This document shows positions 57,736 through 64,000 of a stretch of 64,000 nt of DNA, one piece after another; the stretch's first letter is position 1, and the number at the start of each line of letters is the position of its first letter. A model generated the notes under the pieces. It searched no databases, had not been told where the DNA came from, and was given only the letters and a program-made list of their open reading frames with translations. A program made the position numbers and the translations under genes. The DNA is from Mycobacterium sp. GA-1841 (GTDB taxonomy: Bacteria > Actinomycetota > Actinomycetes > Mycobacteriales > Mycobacteriaceae), in assembly GCF_001954135.1 (NCBI RefSeq), contig NZ_MBEQ01000029.1, positions 1-64,000 on the forward strand, given 5' to 3'.

Positions 57736-58406
57736 CCGCCACCCTGGATTACGACGGCGACATCGCCGTGCTGGACCTCGGCGACGACGAGAACCGGTTC
57801 TCCCCCGAATTTCTCGAAGACATCCACACCCACCTCGACACCGTGCTGGCCAAGGGTGCGCACGCCCTGGTGACCACCGCCGACAGCAAGTTCTATTCCA
57901 ACGGCCTGGATCTGGATTGGCTCGGCGCCCACAGCGATCAGGGCGCCTGGTACGTCGGCCGGGTACAGGGTCTGCTGGCTCGCGTACTGACCCTGCCGAT
58001 CCCGACGGCGGCCGCGGTGGTCGGCCACGCCTTCGGCGCCGGCGCCATGCTCGCCATGGCCCACGATTTCCGGGTGATGCGTGCGGACCGCGGGTTCTTC
58101 TGCTTCCCCGAGGTCGACATCCGGATCCCGTTCACCCCGGGAATGGCCGCGCTGATCCAGGCCAAACTCACGCCGCAGGCGGCCGTCGCCTCGATGACCA
58201 CCGGCCGCCGGTTCGGCGGCACCGACGCCCACGCCCACGGTCTGGTCGACGACACCGCACCCGAAGGGTCGGTCACCACCACCGCCACCGAACTGCTGCG
58301 GCCGTTGGGTGGCAAGGACTCCGGCACCCTCGGCGCGATCAAGCAGGTCATGTTCGGCTCGGCGGCGCAGGCCCTCACCGCCGCGGCGCCGGAGGCCTCC
58401 GGCTAG
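57732..58406 (+). CDS. Enoyl-CoA hydratase/isomerase family protein
   Basis: A 224-residue crotonase, shorter than the usual 260. DSKFYSNGLDLDWL takes the place of the first oxyanion-hole segment, and AVVGHAFGAGAMLAMAHDFR gives the second. GFFCFPEVDIRIPFTPGMAA resembles delta3-delta2-enoyl-CoA isomerase of peroxisomal type. Glu in FPEVDI may be the single catalytic acid. It is coupled to the TetR gene. Its end overlaps the convergent SDR gene by four bases. Confidence 0.85.
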   Translation: MTATLDYDGDIAVLDLGDDENRFSPEFLEDIHTHLDTVLAKGAHALVTTADSKFYSNGLDLDWLGAHSDQGAWYVGRVQGLLARVLTLPIPTAAAVVGHAFGAGAMLAMAHDFRVMRADRGFFCFPEVDIRIPFTPGMAALIQAKLTPQAAVASMTTGRRFGGTDAHAHGLVDDTAPEGSVTTTATELLRPLGGKDSGTLGAIKQVMFGSAAQALTAAAPEASG

Positions 58407-59239
58407 ACCGGAATGGTCGTGCCGGTTTCCTGTTCGGCGAATTCGACGACACGGGCCGCGGTCTCGTAATCACACGCCAGCGCCGAGCGCCCGATCAGCA
58501 CCGGCCCGCCGCGTAGGCCGAACCTGCCCTCGACCCCGACGTAGCTGCCGGGCGGAATCGGTTCGCTCAGGCAGTACAGCGTCGGAGCGGCTCCCTCGTC
58601 GATGTCGTTGGCGAACACGTCGGCCACCGGCTTGACACCGCGCTGCACCATCGACATCAGCGGTTTGTCGGACACGTTCGGCAGGTTGGAGGACACCCAA
58701 CCGGGATGCGTAAGTTGGGTGAACACAGGTGATTTCGCGGCCCTCAGCCGACGGTCGAGCTCCAGGCCCCACAGCATCACCGCGAGCTTGGAGGCGGCGT
58801 ACGCGCCCATCACCGTCCATTTATGGTGGCGCAGGTGCAGATCGTCGAGTCGTAGCGTCGCCGATTTGTGGGCGTCGGAGCCGACGTTGACGATCTGCGT
58901 CCGGATCCGGTCGAACAGCAGATTCGTCAACGCGAATGGCCCCAACAGGTTTGTCCCGATGGTCATCTCGAAACCGTCGACGGTATCGGTGCGGTGCTGA
59001 CTGAGCGCCCCGGCGTTGTTCACCAGGACGTCGACGTCACCGTCCAGCTTCCCGGGAAACGCACGCACCGAGGACAAGTCGGCCAGGTCGAGTTCGATCA
59101 CCTCGGTCGATCCGCCGATCTCGGCAGCACGCTGCGCACCCAGCTCGGTGTTGCGCACCGCGAGGATGACGTGCGCACCGGCGCGCGTCAGAGCCCTCGC
59201 GGTACCGAGTCCGACGCCGTTGGTGGCGCCGGTCACCAC
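58403..59239 (-). CDS. Short-chain dehydrogenase/reductase with uncertain start
   Basis: From the GTG at 59239 the product has 278 residues: VTGATNGVGLGTARALTRAG is the cofactor motif, VLVNNAGAL follows, and GAYAASKLAVML holds the catalytic Tyr and Lys (YxxSK-type Y-A-A-S-K). Members of this branch (retinol-dehydrogenase-like) normally have about 15 more residues. The frame does go on upstream with SWTPARLGDLTNRRI, but it reaches a TAA with no ATG, GTG or TTG. The start may be unusual, or the N-terminus may be lost. Substrate unknown. Confidence 0.8.
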   Translation of the reverse strand: MVTGATNGVGLGTARALTRAGAHVILAVRNTELGAQRAAEIGGSTEVIELDLADLSSVRAFPGKLDGDVDVLVNNAGALSQHRTDTVDGFEMTIGTNLLGPFALTNLLFDRIRTQIVNVGSDAHKSATLRLDDLHLRHHKWTVMGAYAASKLAVMLWGLELDRRLRAAKSPVFTQLTHPGWVSSNLPNVSDKPLMSMVQRGVKPVADVFANDIDEGAAPTLYCLSEPIPPGSYVGVEGRFGLRGGPVLIGRSALACDYETAARVVEFAEQETGTTIPV

Positions 59240-59304
59240 AATCCGCCTGTTGGTGAGATCACCGAGGCGGGCAGGCGTCCACGAGCCTGCGCCGGGCCGG
59301 GCTA

Positions 59305-59589
59305 TCAGTTACCCCAGCCGCGTTGGCCGTCCCAGCCACCGCAGATGCCGTTGATGCAGCCGTGACCCCAACCGCCCTGCGCGGGGTTCCAGCCACCACA
59401 GCCCTGCCAGCCGGGGCCGCTGTCGCAGCCACCGCCGCCGCCGGCGTCGCCACTACCGCTGGGTTGAGCGCTGATCGTGGCGGTCGAGGCAGGCGCATCG
59501 GAAAGAAGTGCGGCTGTCGGTCCTGCTGCAATCGCCGCTGCGGCTCCCGCTACGAACACTGGCCCCATGAGTTTTCGTATGGTTAGCAT
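59305..59589 (-). CDS. Small Gly/Trp/Cys-rich secreted protein (94 aa)
   Basis: A signal peptide (KLMGPVFVAGAAAAIAAGPT) precedes a mature part rich in Gly, Ser and Trp with four cysteines: GGCDSG, QGCGG, HGCING and GICGG. The cysteines could make two disulfides. Such repeats (GWNPAQGGWGHG) occur in mycobacterial exported proteins of unknown role. The ATG is preceded by GGAG. It lies between DUF35 and SDR genes on one strand. Confidence 0.7.
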   Translation of the reverse strand: MLTIRKLMGPVFVAGAAAAIAAGPTAALLSDAPASTATISAQPSGSGDAGGGGGCDSGPGWQGCGGWNPAQGGWGHGCINGICGGWDGQRGWGN

Positions 59590-59633
59590 GACTCCATACT
59601 CCTACGCTGTGAGCCTCCTGCCAAGTGATGTGA

Positions 59634-60056
59634 TCAAGCCCGCGTGTAGCGCAGCATCGTGACACCCGCTCCGGCAAACGCTTCCGGCTGGTCGCAGAAG
59701 ACGGGTTTGACCCGCATCCCGACGCTGAGGTTGTCCGGCTCGATGTCCACCATCTCGGTGGAGAACCGCGGTCCCTCATCCCATTCCACGATCGCCAGCA
59801 TTTGCGGAACCGCGTCGGCGAAGTGCGGACCGACCGGGCGCCGGGCCACGGTGTAGGAGTACAGCGTTCCCATCCCGGAGATCTCGCGCCACTCGAGGTC
59901 ATCGGCCAGGGTCCGCGGGGCGAGCACCCGTGGGTAGAACACGTAGGCCTGCGTCGACGGCGAGTACTGGATGACGATGCGGTGCTGCGCCAACGCATCC
60001 CAGAACGGCGCACTGGTAGGGGTTTTCACCGGCAGGGGCCGGGCGAATCCGTTCAT
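59634..60056 (-). CDS. DUF35 OB-fold protein, partner of the thiolase-like enzyme
   Basis: A 140-residue protein. FARPLPVKTPTSAPFWDALA is the DUF35 entry helix and IDPEPDNLSVGMRV-like text (DIEPDNLSVGMRVKPVF) is the OB fold. The zinc-ribbon cysteines of typical DUF35 proteins are absent (QYSPSTQAYVFYPR), so zinc is probably not bound. DUF35 subunits join Ltp2-type thiolase-like aldolases in steroid side-chain breakdown; the partner gene ends 5 bases upstream. Confidence 0.85.
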   Translation of the reverse strand: MNGFARPLPVKTPTSAPFWDALAQHRIVIQYSPSTQAYVFYPRVLAPRTLADDLEWREISGMGTLYSYTVARRPVGPHFADAVPQMLAIVEWDEGPRFSTEMVDIEPDNLSVGMRVKPVFCDQPEAFAGAGVTMLRYTRA

Positions 60057-60061
60057 CGGTG

Positions 60062-61282
60062 TCAGTCGCCTTCCAGGATCAGGGTGGTTTGCTCCGACAG
60101 GATGCCGCCATTGCCGGAGACGAACGCGCGATCACAGTGGGCCACCTGAGCCGCACCGGCCCGCCCCATGATCTGACGGGTCGCATCGCATACGTGGTGC
60201 ATGCCGCCAGCCAATCCGGCCTGGCCGAAACCGAGTTGGCCGCCGGCGGTGTTGAGTGGGAAGTCGCCCCGGAAGGTCAGGTCGTGATCGGAGACGAACG
60301 ACATGCCCTTGCCCTTCTCACAGAACCCGGCGTCCTCCAGGCTGAGCAGGACCGTGATGGTGTAGCAGTCGTAGATCGACACCATGTCCATCTGGCTGCG
60401 GGTCAGCCCGGTCATCCCGAACGCGGTGTCGGCCGCCTTGCGGATCGGGGTGTCCAGGAGGTTCTCGGCGTACGTGGGGGTCTTGAACGGCACGTGCTCG
60501 CCAAAACCCTTGACCCACACCGGCCGGTTGCGGGCGCGGGCGGCCACCTCGGCGCCGGCCACGACGACCGCGGCCCCGCCGACACACGGCATGACGATCT
60601 CCAGCATGTGCAGCGGGTCGGCGATCACCGGACTGTTCAGCACGTCCTCGATGCTCAGCGGGGTGTCTTTCCAGATGGCGCCTTCGGTGTGGTTGGCGTT
60701 GACGCGTTGGTCCACCACGATCTTGGCCATCGCCCGCTCGTCGTAGCCGTACTCGTAGGCATAGCGCTGCGCCACCTGCCCGTACGGGCCGTTCTGGCCC
60801 AGATTGCCGTAGGGGATCTCGAATTCGGCCTGCGGAGAGCCGAATTGGTTGCTGGACGAACCGAAGAACACCGCGTCGCTCAGGGTCGGCGGTTTGTGCT
60901 CCGAGCTGTGGGTGATGTAGCGCGCCGGCAGCGCGCACAGCACCACGTCGCACAGGCCCAGCTCGATCGCGGCTGCGGCCCGCCACACCATGCCCGCGGC
61001 GCTGGCTCCACCCAGGTCGACCAGTTCGGCGAAATTGGCTCGCACGCCCAGATACTCGGCCACGGTGGACGGCACGAAGATCTCGGATTCGCCGAGATGC
61101 GAGGTGACGATGCCGTCGACCTGCTCGGCCGACAGACCGGCATCCTCCAGCGCGGCCGCCGACAACAACGCCCACTGCTCCAAGGTGAACGGGGCCGGCG
61201 CCGCTTTGTTCATCCGCTCCGGCGGCAGCTCGACGTAGCCGACGATCGCGGCTCCGCCCTGCAGTCCCCTATGCGCTCCCAT
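60062..61282 (-). CDS. Thiolase-like lipid-transfer protein / aldolase (Ltp type)
   Basis: A 406-residue thiolase-fold protein. LGGASAAGMVW (residues 90-100) stands where thiolases have the nucleophile Cys, which is Ser here, so it is not a classic thiolase. SIYDCYTITVLLSLEDAGFC and FPLNTAGGQLGFGQAGLAGG keep the His/Cys and Gly-rich regions, as in Ltp2-type retro-aldolases that use tyrosines. With the DUF35 partner it probably splits a CoA-linked side chain. The gene follows the tandem acyl-CoA dehydrogenase by 9 bases. Confidence 0.88.
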   Translation of the reverse strand: MGAHRGLQGGAAIVGYVELPPERMNKAAPAPFTLEQWALLSAAALEDAGLSAEQVDGIVTSHLGESEIFVPSTVAEYLGVRANFAELVDLGGASAAGMVWRAAAAIELGLCDVVLCALPARYITHSSEHKPPTLSDAVFFGSSSNQFGSPQAEFEIPYGNLGQNGPYGQVAQRYAYEYGYDERAMAKIVVDQRVNANHTEGAIWKDTPLSIEDVLNSPVIADPLHMLEIVMPCVGGAAVVVAGAEVAARARNRPVWVKGFGEHVPFKTPTYAENLLDTPIRKAADTAFGMTGLTRSQMDMVSIYDCYTITVLLSLEDAGFCEKGKGMSFVSDHDLTFRGDFPLNTAGGQLGFGQAGLAGGMHHVCDATRQIMGRAGAAQVAHCDRAFVSGNGGILSEQTTLILEGD

Positions 61283-61291
61283 ACTCGCTCC

Positions 61292-63532
61292 TCACTTACG
61301 GGGCAGACCCAGGATCATCTGGGCGATGATGTTGAGTTGGATCTCGGTGGTGCCACCGCCGATCAGCTCGGCCGGCAGGTCCAGATAGGGCGACACCACC
61401 GCGGGGCTGCTGTCCTGTTCCAGCGCGAGCGGCCCGGTGAGGCCGAGGGTGAGCTCGGCGGCCCGGCGCAGCATCACATTGGTGGCCACCTTGGCGATGC
61501 TCGACGCCGGCCCCGGTGGCTGACCGTCGAGCAACCGCAGGGTCTCGCGCACGCCCAAAGCCTTGAGCGCGTTCGTGTATGCGTCGATCTCGCCGATGGC
61601 GTGCCGGATCGGGTCGGGATCGGGGCTACCCGCGACGAGTTCGCGCAGCGCACCCATCCGATCGATGTTGACGTAACCGCTGATCGCCACCCGCTCATGC
61701 GCCATGGTGCTGATCGCCAACTGCCAGCCCGACCCTGGGTCGCCGAGCAGCATCTCGTCGGGGATGAAGACGTCGGTGAGGAACACCTCGTTGAACTCGG
61801 CCCGCCCACTGGATTGGGTGATCGGCCGGAATTCCACGCCCGGCGAGCGCATGTCGAGAATGAAGTAACCGATGCCACGGTGCTTGGCGGCGTCCGGATC
61901 GGTGCGGGCCAGCAGCGCGCCGAAATCAGCTCGATGCGCCAGCGACGTCCAGATCTTGTGTCCGTTGATGCGCCAGCCGCCCTCGACCCGCTCGGCCCGG
62001 GTGCTCAAGGATGCCAAGTCGGAGCCGGCACCGGGTTCGCTGAACAGTTGGCACCACGCCAGTTCGCCGCGCAGGGTGGCGGGTACGAAACGTTGTTGCA
62101 GTTCGGCCGATCCGGCCGCGATGACGCTCGGCAGAATCCACTCGGCGATGCTCACCGACGGCCGCACCAACTCGGCGCGCCGTGCGAACTCCTCGGCCAC
62201 GATCAGCTGCCGGCGCACACCGGCGTCGAGCCCCCACGGCGCGGGCCACTGCGGGGCGATCAGTCCGGCGCCGGCCAGCAACTCGCGTCGGGCGCCGACG
62301 GTGAACTCGGGATAATCACCCTGTTTTCCGAAACCGTTGTCGGACAACTCAAGTGCACGGTCCAAGACCTCGGCGACCCGAGCCCGGAAATCCGCGTCAG
62401 CGTCGCCGAGATTCACCGTCACGTCGCGCGTCGCGGTACCCGACAGCTCACCGAGTGCCCGGGTCCACCGTGATACCGGGCCGATCGAGGCGGCCAGACT
62501 CGTGGCCCGCCGCCAGTACAAGTGCAGGTCGTGCTCCCACGTGAAGCCGATGGCGCCCAGCATGGTGAGCGCCTCGAGCACCAGACCCGGACCCGGCATG
62601 ACCGCCATCACCGCGGCCGAGCAGGCGGTGAGGCGGTGCTGGTCGGCATCGTCGGATCCGCTCAGAGACCGCACCGCGTCCCAGGCCGCTGCCGTGGCCA
62701 GGGCACTGTTCACCAAAAGCATTGCCGCCTTGTGCTGCAGAGCCTGGAACGTACCGATCGGTTTGCCGAATTGTTCCCGGGTGCGCAGGTGCTCGGTGAC
62801 GGTGTGCACACACCACTGCGTGATGCCGGCGGCCACCGACGCGGTGAACGCGACCGTCACCGCCGTCACCCGATCGGCGTCCATCCCGGTCAGCACCGCC
62901 GAGGCGGACACGGACTGGTCCTGAAGATGCAGGACGCCCAGATCCGTCGTCAGATCGGTTCCGCGGCGTGATTCCACCTGTCCGGCAAGGGGTTCCAGCG
63001 CCGCCCACCGGAGAACACCAGTCTCATCGCGGAAAGGCACCACCACACGCTGCGCCGAGCAGACACCCAGGGCCAGTCCGGACGACCCGGTGAGCCGCCA
63101 GCCTTCTCCGTCTGGCCGGCCCCGGATGTCGGACCAATGGTCGGACACCACAACCGCCGGGGTTCCCGCGGCGATCTCCTTGAGCAACGTCTCGGCCGCG
63201 GTGCCCTGCTCGGCATCCAGGACGGCCCCGGCGATCGCCGTGGTGAGCAGCGGTCCGGGCAACAGAGCGGCTCCGGCGGCCTCCAGCACGCAGGCCATGT
63301 CTTCGAGCCCACCGCCTTGCCCGCCCACCGATTCCGGTAGGTGTACGGCATGGAAACCGCCGTCCACCAAGTCCTTCCACCAGGACGGCAGGTTTCCCTC
63401 CGCCAGGTCGGCCAACGAGGAACGGGTCCCCTCGACCGGGGCGTGCCGGGCCGCGAACCGTGTGACGGCCTCACCCAGTTGCTGTTGCTCGGGTGTGACG
63501 GCAATGGAGACGTGGCTGGAGGCGTGGCTCAT
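61292..63532 (-). CDS. Tandem (two-domain) acyl-CoA dehydrogenase
   Basis: A 746-residue fusion of two FadE-type domains. The first half (residues 1 to about 360) has no full FAD signature; the second (from about 375) has AWCQLFSEPGAGSDLASLST and GWRINGHKIWTSLAHRADFG, ending IGGGTTEIQLNIIAQMILGL. As in FadE34-type enzymes, the fused halves imitate the alpha2-beta2 heterotetramer. Gly stands at the usual place of the C-terminal Glu. Likely oxidises a steroid or other bulky acyl-CoA. It overlaps the epimerase stop as ATGA. Confidence 0.92.
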   Translation of the reverse strand: MSHASSHVSIAVTPEQQQLGEAVTRFAARHAPVEGTRSSLADLAEGNLPSWWKDLVDGGFHAVHLPESVGGQGGGLEDMACVLEAAGAALLPGPLLTTAIAGAVLDAEQGTAAETLLKEIAAGTPAVVVSDHWSDIRGRPDGEGWRLTGSSGLALGVCSAQRVVVPFRDETGVLRWAALEPLAGQVESRRGTDLTTDLGVLHLQDQSVSASAVLTGMDADRVTAVTVAFTASVAAGITQWCVHTVTEHLRTREQFGKPIGTFQALQHKAAMLLVNSALATAAAWDAVRSLSGSDDADQHRLTACSAAVMAVMPGPGLVLEALTMLGAIGFTWEHDLHLYWRRATSLAASIGPVSRWTRALGELSGTATRDVTVNLGDADADFRARVAEVLDRALELSDNGFGKQGDYPEFTVGARRELLAGAGLIAPQWPAPWGLDAGVRRQLIVAEEFARRAELVRPSVSIAEWILPSVIAAGSAELQQRFVPATLRGELAWCQLFSEPGAGSDLASLSTRAERVEGGWRINGHKIWTSLAHRADFGALLARTDPDAAKHRGIGYFILDMRSPGVEFRPITQSSGRAEFNEVFLTDVFIPDEMLLGDPGSGWQLAISTMAHERVAISGYVNIDRMGALRELVAGSPDPDPIRHAIGEIDAYTNALKALGVRETLRLLDGQPPGPASSIAKVATNVMLRRAAELTLGLTGPLALEQDSSPAVVSPYLDLPAELIGGGTTEIQLNIIAQMILGLPRK

Positions 63533-64000
63533 GCGCGCCGCCTCGATGCATATCGGCCGGAGGCGAAGAACCGTGCACCCTCGGCGATGGATTCAGCCAC
63601 GGGCCGCGGTTGCCAACCGAGTTCACGTACCGCCTTGCCGTGATCCATCGGCGACATGATGTGCATCAACCGCACGGTCAGGGGGCTGAGCTGGTTTTCT
63701 TTCTTTCGCAGGCGCGCCAATGGATCGACCACCGCGCCGGCCGCCGCCAGCAGTCCGATCGGCACCCCGCGCCCGCGCGGTTCGACATCGACGGCCGCAC
63801 AGGCGGTCCGGTAGATCTCCTGGGCCGTCATGAAGCGTTCGGACACGATGTAGCGTTCCCCGACCCGGCCCTTGTCACCGGCCAGGATCAGTGCCTCGGC
63901 GGCGTCGGCGATACCGACGGTCTCGGCCGCCGCGCCCCTCACATAAAATGGCATCTTTCCGCGAACCGCGGCGGCCACCAACCGTCCGTGCGGCGTCGGC
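63529..64000 (-). CDS. NAD-dependent epimerase/dehydratase-like protein, N-terminus beyond the window
   Basis: The last 156 residues of an extended SDR. PFYVRGAAAETVGIADAAEA and GERYIVSERFMTAQEIYRTA are substrate-domain segments, and HGKAVRELGWQPRPVAESI is close to the C-terminus of the epimerase at 4.5-5.5 kb. It heads the run tandem dehydrogenase, thiolase-like, DUF35 in this window; the first genes of the operon and its promoter are outside. Role in side-chain or lipid degradation is inferred. Confidence 0.85.
   Translation of the reverse strand, partial: PTPHGRLVAAAVRGKMPFYVRGAAAETVGIADAAEALILAGDKGRVGERYIVSERFMTAQEIYRTACAAVDVEPRGRGVPIGLLAAAGAVVDPLARLRKKENQLSPLTVRLMHIMSPMDHGKAVRELGWQPRPVAESIAEGARFFASGRYASRRRA

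Noticed and set aside
60059-62473. 804-codon open frame on the plus strand
   Set aside because: It is antisense to the thiolase-like and tandem dehydrogenase genes, has no domain and shows the His/Asp/Arg-rich composition of a GC-rich shadow.

Overview
The window is about 64 kb of high-GC, densely coding DNA from a mycobacterium, most likely an environmental, rapidly growing one (Mycolicibacterium type). Support comes from an IrtA/IrtB carboxymycobactin importer, an Mce-family protein, a DUF222/HNH '13E12' protein, an EF-G2 (fusA2), F420-type PPOX flavoproteins, paired acyl-CoA dehydrogenases, a consensus KstR operator and frequent GTG starts. Parts of gene order recall the M. tuberculosis Rv0120c-Rv0139 region from memory: fusA2 beside a PPOX protein, treS-mak, and TetR/cyp138/msrA/Rv0138/Rv0139. 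Many other genes are inserted between them. I see no rRNA, tRNA, CRISPR array or intact insertion sequence.

Layout. 1-1.5 kb: 13E12 protein running off the left edge. 1.8-8.6 kb: FAD oxidoreductase, small secreted protein, methyltransferase, then a KstR-marked SnoaL/epimerase operon divergent from msrA, and a CYP138-like P450 divergent from its TetR. 8.7-10.9 kb: TetR divergent from a zinc-type dehydrogenase plus a small membrane protein. 10.9-15.3 kb: a TetR, two methyltransferases, an alpha/alpha-toroid protein and a GT4 glycosyltransferase, tied together by a shared GGACA-N2-TGTCC operator. 15.4-17.6 kb: PPOX protein, a cysteine-peptidase-like protein, a second small secreted protein and a DUF427 protein. 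17.6-21.3 kb: four translationally coupled genes for two polytopic membrane proteins, a single-pass protein and a His-rich cupredoxin-like lipoprotein. 21.4-25 kb: pncA, an enoyl-CoA hydratase and glgX. 25-28 kb: GntR, phosphonatase-like HAD and FAD oxidoreductase, a likely aminophosphonate-type set. 28-31.8 kb: paired acyl-CoA dehydrogenases and an MFS exporter.

31.8-32.2 kb is a gene-free, repeat-rich island bounded by long inverted repeats. 32.2-35.3 kb holds treS-mak, which feeds trehalose to maltose 1-phosphate. 35.5-37.4 kb: an HTH protein, a HugZ-like flavoprotein fold and a phosphoribosyltransferase. 37.5-41.3 kb: a four-gene ABC importer. 41.4-46.2 kb: proline-rich membrane protein, PPOX protein, fusA2 and an orphan mceA-like gene. 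46.2-51.2 kb: DMT transporter, histidine phosphatase, O-methyltransferase, AraC regulator and amidohydrolase. 51.2-51.9 kb: an unknown gene coupled to a P450 reduced to its two ends. 52-57 kb: TetR-irtA-irtB iron-uptake operon behind an IdeR-like palindrome. 57.1-58.4 kb: TetR and enoyl-CoA hydratase behind a perfect 22-bp operator. 58.4-64 kb: SDR, a Gly/Cys-rich secreted protein, and a lipid-degradation operon (epimerase, tandem acyl-CoA dehydrogenase, thiolase-like protein, DUF35) leaving the right edge.

The best candidates for something undescribed are the cupredoxin/polytopic membrane cluster (17.6-21.3 kb), the TetR-linked methyltransferase/glycosyltransferase cluster (10.9-15.3 kb), the repeat island at 31.9-32.2 kb with its 39-bp core repeated at 42.4 kb, and the shared promoter-like motif in front of two small secreted-protein genes. 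All functional statements rest on reading motifs by eye; no database search was possible.
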